A stretch of 64,000 bases of DNA, taken from positions 310,001 to 374,000 of the forward strand of contig NZ_FQVP01000003.1 of assembly GCF_900129395.1 (NCBI RefSeq), given 5' to 3'. The position numbers and the translations under genes were made by a program. The DNA comes from Pseudosulfitobacter pseudonitzschiae (GTDB lineage: Bacteria > Pseudomonadota > Alphaproteobacteria > Rhodobacterales > Rhodobacteraceae). The notes beneath the pieces are model-generated. The model did no database searches, was not told where the DNA came from, and worked only from the letters and a program-made list of their open reading frames with translations. The first letter of the stretch is position 1, and every line of letters starts with the position of its first letter. Below are positions 16,080 to 25,317 of the stretch, one piece after another.

Positions 16080-17951
16080 ATGGCGGAAGAGAGCGAAACA
16101 GAAGTTCAGCCGAAGCAGGGTCATCAGGTCATTCAGGCCTATCTGAAAACCATCGACTCTTCGCCCGGCGTGTACCGGATGCTGGATAGCGAAAGCCGCG
16201 TGCTCTACGTGGGCAAGGCGCGCAACCTGCGGGCGCGGGTGTCGTCCTATGCCCGTCCCACCGGCCACAGCGGGCGCATCGCGCGGATGATTGCCAGCAC
16301 CGCGTCGATGATGTTCCTGACCACGCGCACCGAAACCGAAGCGTTGCTGCTGGAACAGAACCTGATCAAGCAGCTCAAGCCCAAGTTCAACGTGCTGCTG
16401 CGCGACGACAAGAGCTTTCCCAATATTCTGGTCACCGCGGACAGCGATTACCCACAGATCAAAAAGCATCGCGGGGCGAAGAAAGAGAAGGGCGCCTATT
16501 ACGGCCCCTTTGCCAGCGCCGGTGCCGTGAACCGCACCCTGAACCAGTTGCAGCGGGTGTTCCTGCTGCGCGACTGCTCCAATTCCATGTTCGAAAGCCG
16601 CACGCGCCCCTGTCTTCAGTACCAGATCAAGCGGTGCAGCGCGCCCTGCGTGGGCAAGATCAGCCCGCAGGACTATCAACAGACCGTGCAGGACGCCGAG
16701 AAGTTCCTGTCCGGCAAATCCACCGACATTCAGGCGCGTCTGGGCCGCGAGATGGCGCAGGCGTCCGAGGATATGGAGTTCGAGCGCGCCGCTGCCCTGC
16801 GCGACCGGATCAAGGCGCTGACACAGGTGCAGACCGCCCAGGGCATCAACCCCAAGAACGTGGACGAGGCCGACGTGATCGCGCTGCACATGGAGAACGG
16901 GCAGGCCTGTGTGCAGGTGTTCTTTATCCGGGCGGGGCAAAACTGGGGCAACCACGATTATTACCCGCGTGTGGGGGCGGATGTGGACCCGGCCGAGGTG
17001 CTGGAAGCATTTGTCGGCCAGTTCTACGACACACGCGAGCCGCCGCGACAGTTGATCCTGTCAAATGCAGTGGAAAACCCCGATCTGATGGCCGACGCGC
17101 TGGGTCAGAAATTGGGTCGCAAGGTCGAATTGCTGGTTCCCCAGCGCGGGGAGAAGGCCGAACTGATCGACAGCGCCCTGCGCAACGCCCGCGAAAGCCT
17201 GGCCCGCAAGATGGCCGAAACCGCAACACAGGCGCGGTTGTTGCAGGGGCTGGCCGAGGCGTTTGATCTGCCCAAGGTGCCCGAACGGGTCGAGGTTTAC
17301 GACAACAGCCACATTCAGGGTGCCCATGCGGTGGGTGCGATGATTGTCGCAGGCCCGGACGGGTTCATGAAGAACCAGTACCGCAAGTTCAACATCCGCG
17401 GTGATGAACTGACCCCCGGCGACGATTTCGGCATGATGAAAGAGGTGTTGAATCGCCGTTTCAAACGGCTGCTCAAGGAAGACCCGGACCGCACGCGCGG
17501 GATGTGGCCGGACCTGTTGCTGATCGACGGCGGCGCGGGGCAGGTCAGCGCGGTGCGCGAGATCATGGAGGATCACGGCGTCGGGGATATTCCTATGGTC
17601 GGTGTGGCCAAGGGGCTGGACCGCGACGCGGGCAAGGAAGAATTCCACCGCACCGGCAAGACGGTCAAGGCGCTGCGCCACAATGATCCGGTGCTGTATT
17701 TCATCCAGCGCATGCGCGACGAGGCGCACCGCTTTGCCATTGGCACCCACCGCGCCAAACGGTCCAAGGCCGTAGGGGCCACACCGTTGGACGATGTGCC
17801 GGGCGTGGGCGCAGCGCGCAAGCGTGCGCTGCTGGCGCATTTCGGCTCGGCCAAGGCGGTGGCGCGGGCCAATCTTGCCGACCTCAAGGCGGTCGATGGG
17901 GTGTCGGCGGCGCTGGCGCAGAAGATTTACGATTACTTTCAGACGGGCTAA
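16080..17951 (+). CDS. uvrC: Excinuclease ABC subunit C
   Basis: A 623-residue nucleotide-excision repair endonuclease that makes both incisions after UvrAB damage recognition. Domain order is intact: GIY-YIG nuclease about 27-105 (GVY at 30-32, YVG at 43-45), the zinc-ribbon-like cysteine cluster near 170-190 ([19 protein letters not shown]), UVR domain about 215-250, RNase H-like nuclease about 390-480 ([18 protein letters not shown]), and a C-terminal helix-hairpin-helix pair ending [16 protein letters not shown]. Length is normal. The gene leads the string that continues to pgsA, moaD and moaE, interrupted by one serine hydrolase gene. Confidence 0.97.
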   Translation: MAEESETEVQPKQGHQVIQAYLKTIDSSPGVYRMLDSESRVLYVGKARNLRARVSSYARPTGHSGRIARMIASTASMMFLTTRTETEALLLEQNLIKQLKPKFNVLLRDDKSFPNILVTADSDYPQIKKHRGAKKEKGAYYGPFASAGAVNRTLNQLQRVFLLRDCSNSMFESRTRPCLQYQIKRCSAPCVGKISPQDYQQTVQDAEKFLSGKSTDIQARLGREMAQASEDMEFERAAALRDRIKALTQVQTAQGINPKNVDEADVIALHMENGQACVQVFFIRAGQNWGNHDYYPRVGADVDPAEVLEAFVGQFYDTREPPRQLILSNAVENPDLMADALGQKLGRKVELLVPQRGEKAELIDSALRNARESLARKMAETATQARLLQGLAEAFDLPKVPERVEVYDNSHIQGAHAVGAMIVAGPDGFMKNQYRKFNIRGDELTPGDDFGMMKEVLNRRFKRLLKEDPDRTRGMWPDLLLIDGGAGQVSAVREIMEDHGVGDIPMVGVAKGLDRDAGKEEFHRTGKTVKALRHNDPVLYFIQRMRDEAHRFAIGTHRAKRSKAVGATPLDDVPGVGAARKRALLAHFGSAKAVARANLADLKAVDGVSAALAQKIYDYFQTG

Positions 17952-18050
17952 TCGCGATTCATGAAATAACCTTGCGATTCACATCCAATTCCACCTTGCC
18001 TCTTCCGTGCAATCCTCCGACGCTGCGGCGGAATAATGAAAGGTCCCGAC

Positions 18051-19214
18051 ATGTCCCTGATGCAAGGTTTTCCGCCCGCCCCCGAAGATCGCGCCACGCT
18101 TGCAAACTGGCGCACGCGGCCCTTTAACGCTTGGGCTTTTCACCATGTGCGCGAAGTGGTCCCCTCGGCCGAGATTCGAAACGATCCGGCCAATGTGCGC
18201 GTGCTGGCGAAGGGCGACACCGACCTGTCTGCGGCCAATCTGGATCAGGCCATCGACGGCATGGCCAATGATGCGCTGGTGATCCTGCACAAGGGCAAGG
18301 TCGTGCACGAGAGCTATCGCAACGGAATGACCCGCCACGATCCGCACATTCTGATGTCTGTATCGAAATCCATGCTGGGACTGGTCATGGGCACATTGGT
18401 TGAACGCGGCGAGGTTGCGGTGGATGACCTGCTGACCAAATACCTGCCCGAACTGTCCGGCACTGCATATGGAGGGGCCACCATCCGGCACGCGCTGGAC
18501 ATGCAGGTGGGGCTGGAGTTCGAAGAGGATTATACCGCCACTTCAGGCGTGATCGTCGATTACCGCAAGGCTGCCAACTGGAACCCGCTGGCGCCGGGCG
18601 ACGAGGCGGGTGATTTGCGCAGCTTCCAGGAGCGGCTAACCAACTCCACCGGCCCGCATGGCAAGACATTCTATTACGCATCACCCGTGACCGATATGCT
18701 GGCCTGGTTGATGGAGCGCGCCACGGGCCTGCGGTTTGCCGATCTGATCTCGCAGCGGTTGCTGGCGCCGATGGGGGCGGAAACGTCCGGTTATGTCACT
18801 GTCGACCGAATCGGCGGTGCGCGTGGGGCAGGGGGCATGTGCCTGACCGCCCGCGATCTGGCGCTGGTCGGCCAGTTGATGATCGAAGGCGGCGCACGTG
18901 ATGGCGTGCAGATCATCCCTAAAAGCTGGATCGATGATATCATCACCCAAGGCGACAATTCCGCGTGGAAACGCGGCGATTTTCTGGACAAGTTCGAGAA
19001 CCAGAACATGCACTACCGCGCGAAATGGTATGTGCATCCCGGCAAGACGCCGCTGATCCACGGGCTGGGCATTCACGGCCAGTTCCTGTTTGTCGATCCG
19101 GTGCGCGAATTGTCCATCGCGTGGTTCTCGTCCGAAGGCATGCCCACCGACCAAGGCTGGTTGGACCATGTCATGACGTCTGTCGAACGCATCCGCGACG
19201 CGATTGCGATCTGA
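18051..19214 (+). CDS. Serine hydrolase, beta-lactamase superfamily (cytosolic)
   Basis: A 387-residue beta-lactamase-fold hydrolase with S-x-x-K at 103-106 (SVSK) and a second motif near FYYASPVTDMLAWLME; the HGLGIHGQF segment stands where the KTG box usually is. There is no signal peptide, so it acts in the cytosol, unlike the exported relative at 4969-6237. The start at 18051 has AAAGG upstream; a slightly longer start at 18036 is possible. Members include 6-aminohexanoate-dimer hydrolase-type amidases and esterases, and this layout (no KTG box) fits that branch. It lies between uvrC and pgsA, which are adjacent in many other bacteria, so it looks inserted. Confidence 0.82.
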   Translation: MSLMQGFPPAPEDRATLANWRTRPFNAWAFHHVREVVPSAEIRNDPANVRVLAKGDTDLSAANLDQAIDGMANDALVILHKGKVVHESYRNGMTRHDPHILMSVSKSMLGLVMGTLVERGEVAVDDLLTKYLPELSGTAYGGATIRHALDMQVGLEFEEDYTATSGVIVDYRKAANWNPLAPGDEAGDLRSFQERLTNSTGPHGKTFYYASPVTDMLAWLMERATGLRFADLISQRLLAPMGAETSGYVTVDRIGGARGAGGMCLTARDLALVGQLMIEGGARDGVQIIPKSWIDDIITQGDNSAWKRGDFLDKFENQNMHYRAKWYVHPGKTPLIHGLGIHGQFLFVDPVRELSIAWFSSEGMPTDQGWLDHVMTSVERIRDAIAI

Positions 19215-19252
19215 CCCTTTTCCAAAGGCGCGCAACAGGATACCACGTTGAT

Positions 19253-19858
19253 ATGATCTGGAACCTGCCCAATATCCTGACCGCCCTGCGTCTGCTCGCT
19301 GCCCCTATGGTTGCGGTCATGTTCCTGTTTTTCCCGCGGTTTTACGCGGATTGGTTCGCGCTGGTGCTGTTCGTCAGTGCGGCGGTTACCGATTGGTTCG
19401 ACGGCTATCTGGCCCGCGCGTGGAAGCAACAGACAAAGCTGGGCGCGATGCTGGACCCTATCGCGGACAAGGCGATGGTGGTGATCGCGTTGATGGTCAT
19501 CATCGGTTTTTCCAGCTGGAAGGCGTCGCTGGTCCTGCCCGCGACGATGATCCTGTTCCGTGAGGTTTTTGTCAGCGGTTTGCGTGAATATCTGGGCGAC
19601 GTGGCGGGGACGCTTGCGGTGACCAAGCTGGCCAAGTGGAAGACGACCTTGCAGATGATCGCCATCGCGGTGCTGTTCTCGCAGGGGGTATTCGAACACT
19701 ACAGCGTGACGGCCGGCGGGCTGGGCTGGAAACTGTTGCTGGCCGAATGGTCGGGACGAGTCGGCCTGTGGCTGCTGTGGATTGCGGCGGGGCTGACGCT
19801 GATGACCGGCTGGGACTACTTCCGCAAGGCGCTGCCGCATCTGAAGGAGACCGTGTGA
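19253..19858 (+). CDS. pgsA: CDP-diacylglycerol--glycerol-3-phosphate 3-phosphatidyltransferase
   Basis: A 201-residue inner-membrane enzyme that makes phosphatidylglycerophosphate, the first step to phosphatidylglycerol. The CDP-alcohol phosphotransferase signature is complete: DWFDGYLAR, eight residues, then G, and LDPIADK. Several membrane helices follow (ALMVIIGFSSW, MIAIAVLFSQGVF, GLWLLWIAAGLTLMTG). The stop overlaps the moaD start (TGATG). Its position downstream of uvrC is conserved across proteobacteria. Confidence 0.95.
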   Translation: MIWNLPNILTALRLLAAPMVAVMFLFFPRFYADWFALVLFVSAAVTDWFDGYLARAWKQQTKLGAMLDPIADKAMVVIALMVIIGFSSWKASLVLPATMILFREVFVSGLREYLGDVAGTLAVTKLAKWKTTLQMIAIAVLFSQGVFEHYSVTAGGLGWKLLLAEWSGRVGLWLLWIAAGLTLMTGWDYFRKALPHLKETV

Positions 19859-20103
19859 TGGACGTGTTGTATTTTGCATGGGTACGCGAACGGATCGGCC
19901 TGCCACGCGAAAAGGTCGAGACCGAGGCCGCCACCGTCAACGATCTGGTGGTTGAACTGCGCGCCCGCGAAGAGCGTTATGACATGGCGTTTTCCGACCT
20001 CAGCGCCCTGCGCGTGGCGCTGGACCAGCAACTGTCCGACTTTGACGCGTCGCTGACAGGGGTGCGTGAGGTTGCGTTTTTTCCACCGATGACCGGCGGT
20101 TGA
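19858..20103 (+). CDS. moaD: Molybdopterin synthase small subunit
   Basis: An 81-residue ubiquitin-like sulfur carrier. It ends in the diagnostic FFPPMTGG, whose terminal glycine is adenylated and thiocarboxylated (MoeB route) to donate sulfur to precursor Z. Its ATG overlaps the pgsA stop and moaE starts three bases after its own stop, so the two synthase subunits are made together. Confidence 0.95.
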   Translation: MDVLYFAWVRERIGLPREKVETEAATVNDLVVELRAREERYDMAFSDLSALRVALDQQLSDFDASLTGVREVAFFPPMTGG

Positions 20104-20106
20104 GCC

Positions 20107-20553
20107 ATGCGGATCACCGTGCAAGAGGCGCCATTTGACCTGGGGGCTGAAGCGAATGCCTTTGCTGCGGGGCACACGGATATGGGCGCGATCGTAACAT
20201 TTACCGGTGTCGTGCGCGATCTGCCCGACGATCCGCTGGTGGCGATGGAAATCGAACATTACCCCGGTATGACCGAGGCGGCGCTGACCGAAATTGCCAC
20301 CCGTGCGCAAGAACGCTGGCACTTGGGCGACGTTCTGGTAATCCACCGCTATGGCCGCCTGACACCGGGCGAGACAATCATGATGGTCGCCACCGCCGCA
20401 CCGCACCGTCGGGATGCTTTTGAGGCGGCGGAATATCTGATGGATTTCCTGAAGTCCCGCGCCCCCTTCTGGAAGCGTGAGATCACCGCCAACGGGGCAT
20501 CAGAGTGGGTCGAGGCAAAGGATACGGACGAGGACGCGTTAAGCCGCTGGTAG
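20107..20553 (+). CDS. moaE: Molybdopterin synthase catalytic subunit
   Basis: A 148-residue large subunit of molybdopterin synthase, which inserts two dithiolene sulfurs into cyclic pyranopterin monophosphate. Active-site lysines K116 and K123 lie in FLKSRAPFWKRE, and the family segments GAIVTFTGVVRD and MEIEHYPGMTE are present. It ends the uvrC-to-moaE string and is convergent with the coiled-coil membrane protein gene 27 bp away; no hairpin terminator was seen between them. Confidence 0.96.
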   Translation: MRITVQEAPFDLGAEANAFAAGHTDMGAIVTFTGVVRDLPDDPLVAMEIEHYPGMTEAALTEIATRAQERWHLGDVLVIHRYGRLTPGETIMMVATAAPHRRDAFEAAEYLMDFLKSRAPFWKREITANGASEWVEAKDTDEDALSRW

Positions 20554-20580
20554 ATGGCCGCGCTCTCCTGCGATGGCTTC

Positions 20581-20907
20581 TTAGCCTGCCTGATTTTTCT
20601 CGATATAGGCGCGCATCTCTTCCGCCTCGTGGCGGGCGTCGCGCAGGCCATCCATTGCGGCGCGCAGTTCGGCCTCGGTCTGGCTCAGCTGGTTGGTCAA
20701 CTCAGCCTCACGCTGTTGCAGATAGGTGATCGCCTGATCGCGCGTCTCTTCGGCTTCGTGCAGTTCCTGGCTCATTCGATCCAGTTCGGCCACATCGCCC
20801 TGTGCCACGCGGCTGAACCGGTGCACCAGCCAGTTTGCAAACCACCCTAGGCAGAATGCCACGAATAGGATGATGGCCGTCGCTATGACGAATTCTGTTC
20901 TGCTCAT
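20581..20907 (-). CDS. Single-pass membrane protein with coiled coil (function unknown)
   Basis: A 108-residue protein with one N-terminal transmembrane helix (about 6-28, IATAIILFVAFCLGWFANWL) followed by a heptad-rich, strongly charged coiled coil from about residue 40 to the end. The start overlaps the stop of the upstream BON/OmpA gene (ATGA), so it is translationally coupled to it. It resembles small proteins that tether or space envelope machinery. I recognise no named family. A structural role next to the OmpA-domain protein is inferred from the coupling. Confidence 0.75.
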   Translation of the reverse strand: MSRTEFVIATAIILFVAFCLGWFANWLVHRFSRVAQGDVAELDRMSQELHEAEETRDQAITYLQQREAELTNQLSQTEAELRAAMDGLRDARHEAEEMRAYIEKNQAG

Positions 20908-22841
20908 TCCGTCGCGTCCCCTGACCCGTCTGGCTCGTCTGACGCGTCGTTTTCTTCTGCGCCTTCGTCGGCGCTGTTATCACCGCTTTCGGCGAGGCTT
21001 TCCAGAGTTGTTTGCGGTGCGGGAGCACTGGCTTGGGGTTTAATTAACCAAAATTCGATGCGACGGTTGGCTTCGCGGCCTTCTTCGGTGTCGTTGTCCT
21101 GAATCGGGCGCTCTTCGCCATAGCCCTTGGCCTCGAATGTCGCGGTCCGCACACGGCGGGCGCGAAGTTCGTTCAGGACCGACTGGGCACGGGCCTGCGA
21201 CAGTGACAGGTTCATCTCTTCGCGGCCCTGGCTGTCGGTGTGTCCCTGGATCTCCAGGGGCAGGTCGCCGCAGGTTTTCAAGACCTCGGCAATCTCGTCC
21301 ATGGTCGACAGCGTGCTGGCGTCGATGGTGGCGCTGCTGGGTTCAAAGTTGATCTTGCTGCTATCGGTGATCGCCTTGATCTGCGCCAGACATTCCTCTG
21401 GTGTCGGAAGTGCGGCCTGCGGGTCCAGTTTCTCCTGATAGGTCACATTGATCTCGAACTCTTCCGCCTCGCCCAGCTTGGCGGCCAGCAGGGTGGCGAT
21501 CCGGGTGCTGGCATCGGCATCGCCGGTGTTGCCCGATACGGTCAGCTTGTCAGGGGTCACGGTCACCGCGCCGTTTGACAGGTTCGACAGCGATTCCAAC
21601 CCCGCCAGGACCCGCGTGGACCAATCCGATGGCAGGCCCTCTACAACGCGGGCGGCGGTATAGACCCGGTCCGAGCCAAAGCGCGATTTGGCATAGCTGT
21701 CCGCGATGTTGCGCAGGTTTTCGTTGCTCAGCCGTCCACGCAACTGCACCTGTCCTTCGGGGGACAGGGTCGCCACGAATTCAGGCGGACCCTGATCGGG
21801 GGCCTGGGTCTCGGGCAGCTTGGCATATAAGGCAAAAACCTCGGGCAGCTCGTTTTCCAGCTCGCCCACCACGGTGTCGAATGTGCCCTGATCGGTGCCC
21901 TCATTGGCCAGCAGGGTCACGTCCGCGTCCGAGAATGTGACCGAACCGCCGCCGATCTTGGCCAGCGCTGCGATGGATTGCTCGACTGCCTGCGCCCAGT
22001 TCGGGCTGGGCACACCCATGCCCACGGTGCAGCGTCCGGTGGTGGTCATGCCGGCGGCAACTGCGGCGTTCAGGATGCGGGTGCGGGCCTTTTCGGTGTC
22101 GGCGCTGCACGCATCAAAGCGCGCGCCGTCCTCGTCGATGAGAAACCGCAGGGTAAAGGGCGTGATCACAGGGCGCGGGGCGGCAATGTCCAGTGACAGC
22201 CGCAACCCCGGAGGCGTCGCCGCCCGCAGGGATTTTTCCAGCGCCAGCTTGTCCTTGGCACTGTCGGTGATCGCGGTGATTGCCACGCGGCCCGCGCTGA
22301 CCGAGACCTTGGCGCGCGGAAGCTGCTCCATGGCGACCAGCGCAAAATCCAGCGCGACTTCCCAGCCTTCGGGGGCGGGATAGTCGGCGGTTTCGATCAG
22401 GTCGGCCACCGGCGTGCTCTCGCCGGCCATCGCGGCAAAGCGGTCGGTGATGGTGTCGCGGTCGGTGCTGCCGGGAATCAGGCCGATGATGGAAATGCCC
22501 GCATCATTGCGCAGGATCTCGGCGGAGAAACGGGGCGGGCGGATGGCGGCGACGGCCTTGGCTTCCATGCCGTCGATGACGCGGGCGGCGTCCACAACGG
22601 TGCCCGCCGTGGTCAGGGCGGCAAAGCGTTCGGCCTCGGTCGGGGCAATGCCCGACAGCGTGACGGTCAGCCCGTCGGCCTGCACTTCGGCCCAGGTGGC
22701 GCCTGCGTCGTCCAGCGCGTCCCGAACCCCGATCTCTGATGTCTCCTCGATCAGCTTGACCGAGAAATTTGCCGCCACGATGGCGACCAGGGCGGCCGCG
22801 ACAAAGGTAGAGGCGATGATCAGAGCCGAGCTAAGACGCAT
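20904..22841 (-). CDS. OmpA-family peptidoglycan-binding protein with BON domains
   Basis: A 645-residue envelope protein. Residues about 5-28 form an uncleaved signal anchor; the long middle part contains BON-type repeats (for example the segments around WAEVQADGLTVTLSGIAPTEA and VTVTPDKLTVSGNTGDADA), and about 490-602 form an OmpA-like domain with the peptidoglycan-binding signature IQGHTDSQGREEMNLSLSQA and NRRIEF. The last 43 residues are acidic and probably disordered. The start at 22841 is chosen because the signal anchor follows directly and GGAAAA lies upstream. It would link inner membrane to peptidoglycan. It is coupled to the coiled-coil gene downstream. Confidence 0.85.
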   Translation of the reverse strand: MRLSSALIIASTFVAAALVAIVAANFSVKLIEETSEIGVRDALDDAGATWAEVQADGLTVTLSGIAPTEAERFAALTTAGTVVDAARVIDGMEAKAVAAIRPPRFSAEILRNDAGISIIGLIPGSTDRDTITDRFAAMAGESTPVADLIETADYPAPEGWEVALDFALVAMEQLPRAKVSVSAGRVAITAITDSAKDKLALEKSLRAATPPGLRLSLDIAAPRPVITPFTLRFLIDEDGARFDACSADTEKARTRILNAAVAAGMTTTGRCTVGMGVPSPNWAQAVEQSIAALAKIGGGSVTFSDADVTLLANEGTDQGTFDTVVGELENELPEVFALYAKLPETQAPDQGPPEFVATLSPEGQVQLRGRLSNENLRNIADSYAKSRFGSDRVYTAARVVEGLPSDWSTRVLAGLESLSNLSNGAVTVTPDKLTVSGNTGDADASTRIATLLAAKLGEAEEFEINVTYQEKLDPQAALPTPEECLAQIKAITDSSKINFEPSSATIDASTLSTMDEIAEVLKTCGDLPLEIQGHTDSQGREEMNLSLSQARAQSVLNELRARRVRTATFEAKGYGEERPIQDNDTEEGREANRRIEFWLIKPQASAPAPQTTLESLAESGDNSADEGAEENDASDEPDGSGDATE

Positions 22842-22902
22842 GTGTTTTCCAAGGGCTGTGGCTGTCTGGGAACTTGTTACGCGGCCCAACCCCCTGTTTC
22901 AA

Positions 22903-23895
22903 TCACGCGAGCAGACTGGCGGCAAAAAACACCAGCGGAATCATGCCGGTGTCGCGGTTGACCCGAAACAGTCGCAAACATTTGCCCGCGTCGTTGGCAT
23001 CAAAGCCACGCAACTGCCACGTCATGTGCCACCCCATCGCCCACGGCCCGATCAGCGCAATCGCCAGCGCAAGCCCCGACGCATTGGGCAGTGCGGCAAA
23101 GATCACCGCAAGCCCCATCAGCCCGACCGTCGCCATCAGGAAACGGCGCAGCCATTGTGGTGACTTTTCCGCAAACAGGCGCGCGGTGGATTTCACCCCG
23201 ATCAGCGCGTCATCCTCGGTGTCCTGATGGGCATAGATGGTGTCATAGAACAGCGTCCACGCGATACCCGCCAGGTACAGAACCACCGCGGGGGCGGCCA
23301 GTGATCCGGTGTGCGCCACCCAGATCATCAGCGCGCCCCAGTTGAACGCGAGCCCCAGAAACACCTGCGGCCACCACGTAAAGCGCTTGGCAAAAGGATA
23401 GATCGCCACCGGCAACAACGCCAGCACACCTATTCGTATGGCCGCCGCGTTGAACGTCAGCAGGATCAGGAAAGCCAGCAGCGCCTGAATGCACATCCAA
23501 ACCAGTGCCCCGCGCACGCTGACCTGACCCGAAGGGATGGGCCGCGAGCGTGTCCGCTCGACAGAGCCGTCAATGTCGCGGTCGGTGATGTCGTTCCACG
23601 TACAGCCCGCCCCGCGCATCAGGAACGCCCCCAGCGCACAAGCCACGATCAACCACAGGTCGGACCAGCGCGGGCTTTGATCATACAGGATCGCCAATGC
23701 CAGACCCCACCAGCAGGGAATCAGCAACAGCCAGGTGCCGATGGGCCGGTCGGCCCGCGACAGCCGCAAATAGGGGCGCGACCATTCCGGTGCGAGGCGG
23801 TCCACCCAGTTGCCGTTGACCGCATCGGCGACCGATCCCCGGGCGCTTGCGTTTTCTGCAGGCTCTGCCTCTGGTACGGCGGGGTTGTCTTGCAT
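22903..23895 (-). CDS. ubiA: 4-hydroxybenzoate polyprenyltransferase
   Basis: A 330-residue inner-membrane prenyltransferase that attaches the isoprenoid tail to 4-hydroxybenzoate in ubiquinone synthesis. Both aspartate-rich motifs are present: NDITDRDIDGSVERTRSRP and DTIYAHQDTEDD. About eight to nine helices are predicted. The start at 23895 is the last in-frame ATG before the conserved region; the frame is open far upstream but only as a shadow of rsmE. The start codon abuts the rsmE start on the other strand within a shared CATATG. Confidence 0.95.
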   Translation of the reverse strand: MQDNPAVPEAEPAENASARGSVADAVNGNWVDRLAPEWSRPYLRLSRADRPIGTWLLLIPCWWGLALAILYDQSPRWSDLWLIVACALGAFLMRGAGCTWNDITDRDIDGSVERTRSRPIPSGQVSVRGALVWMCIQALLAFLILLTFNAAAIRIGVLALLPVAIYPFAKRFTWWPQVFLGLAFNWGALMIWVAHTGSLAAPAVVLYLAGIAWTLFYDTIYAHQDTEDDALIGVKSTARLFAEKSPQWLRRFLMATVGLMGLAVIFAALPNASGLALAIALIGPWAMGWHMTWQLRGFDANDAGKCLRLFRVNRDTGMIPLVFFAASLLA

Positions 23896-24630
23896 ATGTA
23901 TCTGCCCATGAATGACGCGAAAATCCGCCTTTATGTAGACGCACCCTTGGGGCAGGGGCAAACGGTTCCTCTGAACCGCGATCAGGCGCATTACCTCTTT
24001 GGGGTGATGCGACAGGCCGTGGGCGGTGCTGTTCTGCTGTTCAACGGGCGCGACGGGGAATGGCGTGCGGACATCACCCAGGCCGGCAAGCGCAGCGGCG
24101 AACTGGCTTGCGTGGCGCAGACGAAACCGTTGCAGATGCCCCCCGACCTGTGGCTGATGTTCGCCCCGATCAAAAAGGCGCGCACCGATTTTATCGTCGA
24201 GAAGGCCGCCGAGATGGGCGCTGCGCGTATCCTTCCGGTGATGACCGAGTTCACCAATGCCGGCCGCATCCAGCGTGACCGGCTTCAGGCCCATGCGGTC
24301 GAAGCGGCCGAGCAATGCGGTGGCACCTATGTGCCCGAGGTGACCGAGGCGCAAAAGCTGGGCCGCCTGCTGGACGGCTGGGACCCCGTGCGCCGCATTC
24401 TGTTTTGCGACGAGGCGCTGGCGGGCGACGCACCCGACCTGCCGACCGAGACCGGACCCTGGGCGATCCTGATCGGACCCGAGGGCGGATTTTCCGACGC
24501 CGAACGCAAACGGCTGCGCGGGTTGGACTTTGCCCACCCGATCGCCCTGGGGCCACGGATCTTGCGCGCCGATACGGCGGCGGTGGCGGCAATGACGGTG
24601 TGGCAGCGGACCTTGGGAGATTGGGGATGA
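23896..24630 (+). CDS. rsmE: 16S rRNA (uracil(1498)-N(3))-methyltransferase
   Basis: A 244-residue SPOUT-fold methyltransferase. The N-terminal PUA-like domain (HYLFGVMRQAVGGAVLLFNG) is followed by the knotted domain with ARTDFIVEKAAEMGAARILP, the S-adenosylmethionine motif LIGPEGGFSDAE and the closing LGPRILRADTAAVAAM. It methylates U1498 of 16S rRNA. The start is either 23896, within the palindrome shared with ubiA, or the ATG at 23908 (MNDAKIRLY), which matches the usual N-terminus equally well; neither has a clear ribosome-binding site. Confidence 0.93.
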   Translation: MYLPMNDAKIRLYVDAPLGQGQTVPLNRDQAHYLFGVMRQAVGGAVLLFNGRDGEWRADITQAGKRSGELACVAQTKPLQMPPDLWLMFAPIKKARTDFIVEKAAEMGAARILPVMTEFTNAGRIQRDRLQAHAVEAAEQCGGTYVPEVTEAQKLGRLLDGWDPVRRILFCDEALAGDAPDLPTETGPWAILIGPEGGFSDAERKRLRGLDFAHPIALGPRILRADTAAVAAMTVWQRTLGDWG

Positions 24631-24639
24631 GCGCGCAAT

Positions 24640-24694
24640 GGGGGCGCTGCCCCCGGCCTGCGGCCTCCCCCGAAACATTTGCGGCCAAAAGAAT
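24640..24694 (+). repeat. Two-hairpin intergenic repeat, variant copy
   Basis: Nine bases after the rsmE stop, GGGGGC-GCT-GCCCCC (24640-24654) is followed by GGCC-TGC-GGCC (24655-24665), then TCCCCCGAAACATTTGC-GGCCAAAAGAATG. It has the same plan as the copies at 4874 and 50289 (C-rich hairpin, second hairpin, CCCCCGRA, short AT-rich part, AAGATG-like end) but has a different second stem and tail. Confidence 0.6.
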
Positions 24695-24709
24695 GCAGAC
24701 AGGTGTATC

Positions 24710-25243
24710 ATGGCGGTAAGGTTCTTTCGACCCGAGGCGGTGGCGGCGGTGATGCGCTGGCGCGAGGTTCTGGTGGGTGTCGGCCTTGCCGTGCTGGGAT
24801 TGTGGTGGATTTTGGGGCCGGGTGACCTGTTGGCGCTGGTGGGCGCCGGTCTGGTGCTGGTCGCGGGCGGTCTGATCCTGATCGGCATCCAGCGCGGACG
24901 CTTTCGAGGCCCCGGTGGCGGTGCCGGTGCCGTGCAGGTGGACGAGGGGCAGATCACCTATTTCGGCCCCCTGACCGGCGGTGCCATCGCCCTGCGCGAG
25001 ATGGAGCGCCTGACGCTGGACCGTGCCATGTACCCGCCCCACTGGCGGCTGGACCAGCGCGGGTCGCCTGCGCTGATGATCCCGGTCAACGCGGCCGGAT
25101 CGGACGCATTGTTCGACGCCTTTGCCAGCCTGCCGGGCCTGCGCACCGAACGGATGCTGAGCGAACTCAGCGAAAGCAGCAGGGCTGCGGTTGTCATCTG
25201 GGAACGCACGCCGCTGCGCCCTCAGGCGGCGCGGTTGCATTAG
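24710..25243 (+). CDS. Conserved hypothetical membrane protein
   Basis: A 177-residue protein with a short basic start, two closely spaced hydrophobic helices (about 15-34 and 38-58, VGVGLAVLGLWWILG and LVGAGLVLVAGGLILIG), and a soluble C-terminal domain (QVDEGQITYFGPLTGGAIALREMERL) that looks like a small beta-rich, PH-like domain. The start at 24710 has AGGTG upstream. I do not recognise a named family. It is followed 74 bp later by gshA on the same strand. Confidence 0.7.
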   Translation: MAVRFFRPEAVAAVMRWREVLVGVGLAVLGLWWILGPGDLLALVGAGLVLVAGGLILIGIQRGRFRGPGGGAGAVQVDEGQITYFGPLTGGAIALREMERLTLDRAMYPPHWRLDQRGSPALMIPVNAAGSDALFDAFASLPGLRTERMLSELSESSRAAVVIWERTPLRPQAARLH

Positions 25244-25317
25244 GGGGCTGTTGCGCCTTGACACTTCTGCCCTTGCCCTACACCAAGTCTCACGACGTAC
25301 ACGAAAGGCCTTAGCGC

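Noticed and set aside
23896-24957. Long minus-strand extension upstream of ubiA
   Set aside because: The frame is open only because it mirrors rsmE and its neighbour; ubiA family similarity starts after 23895.
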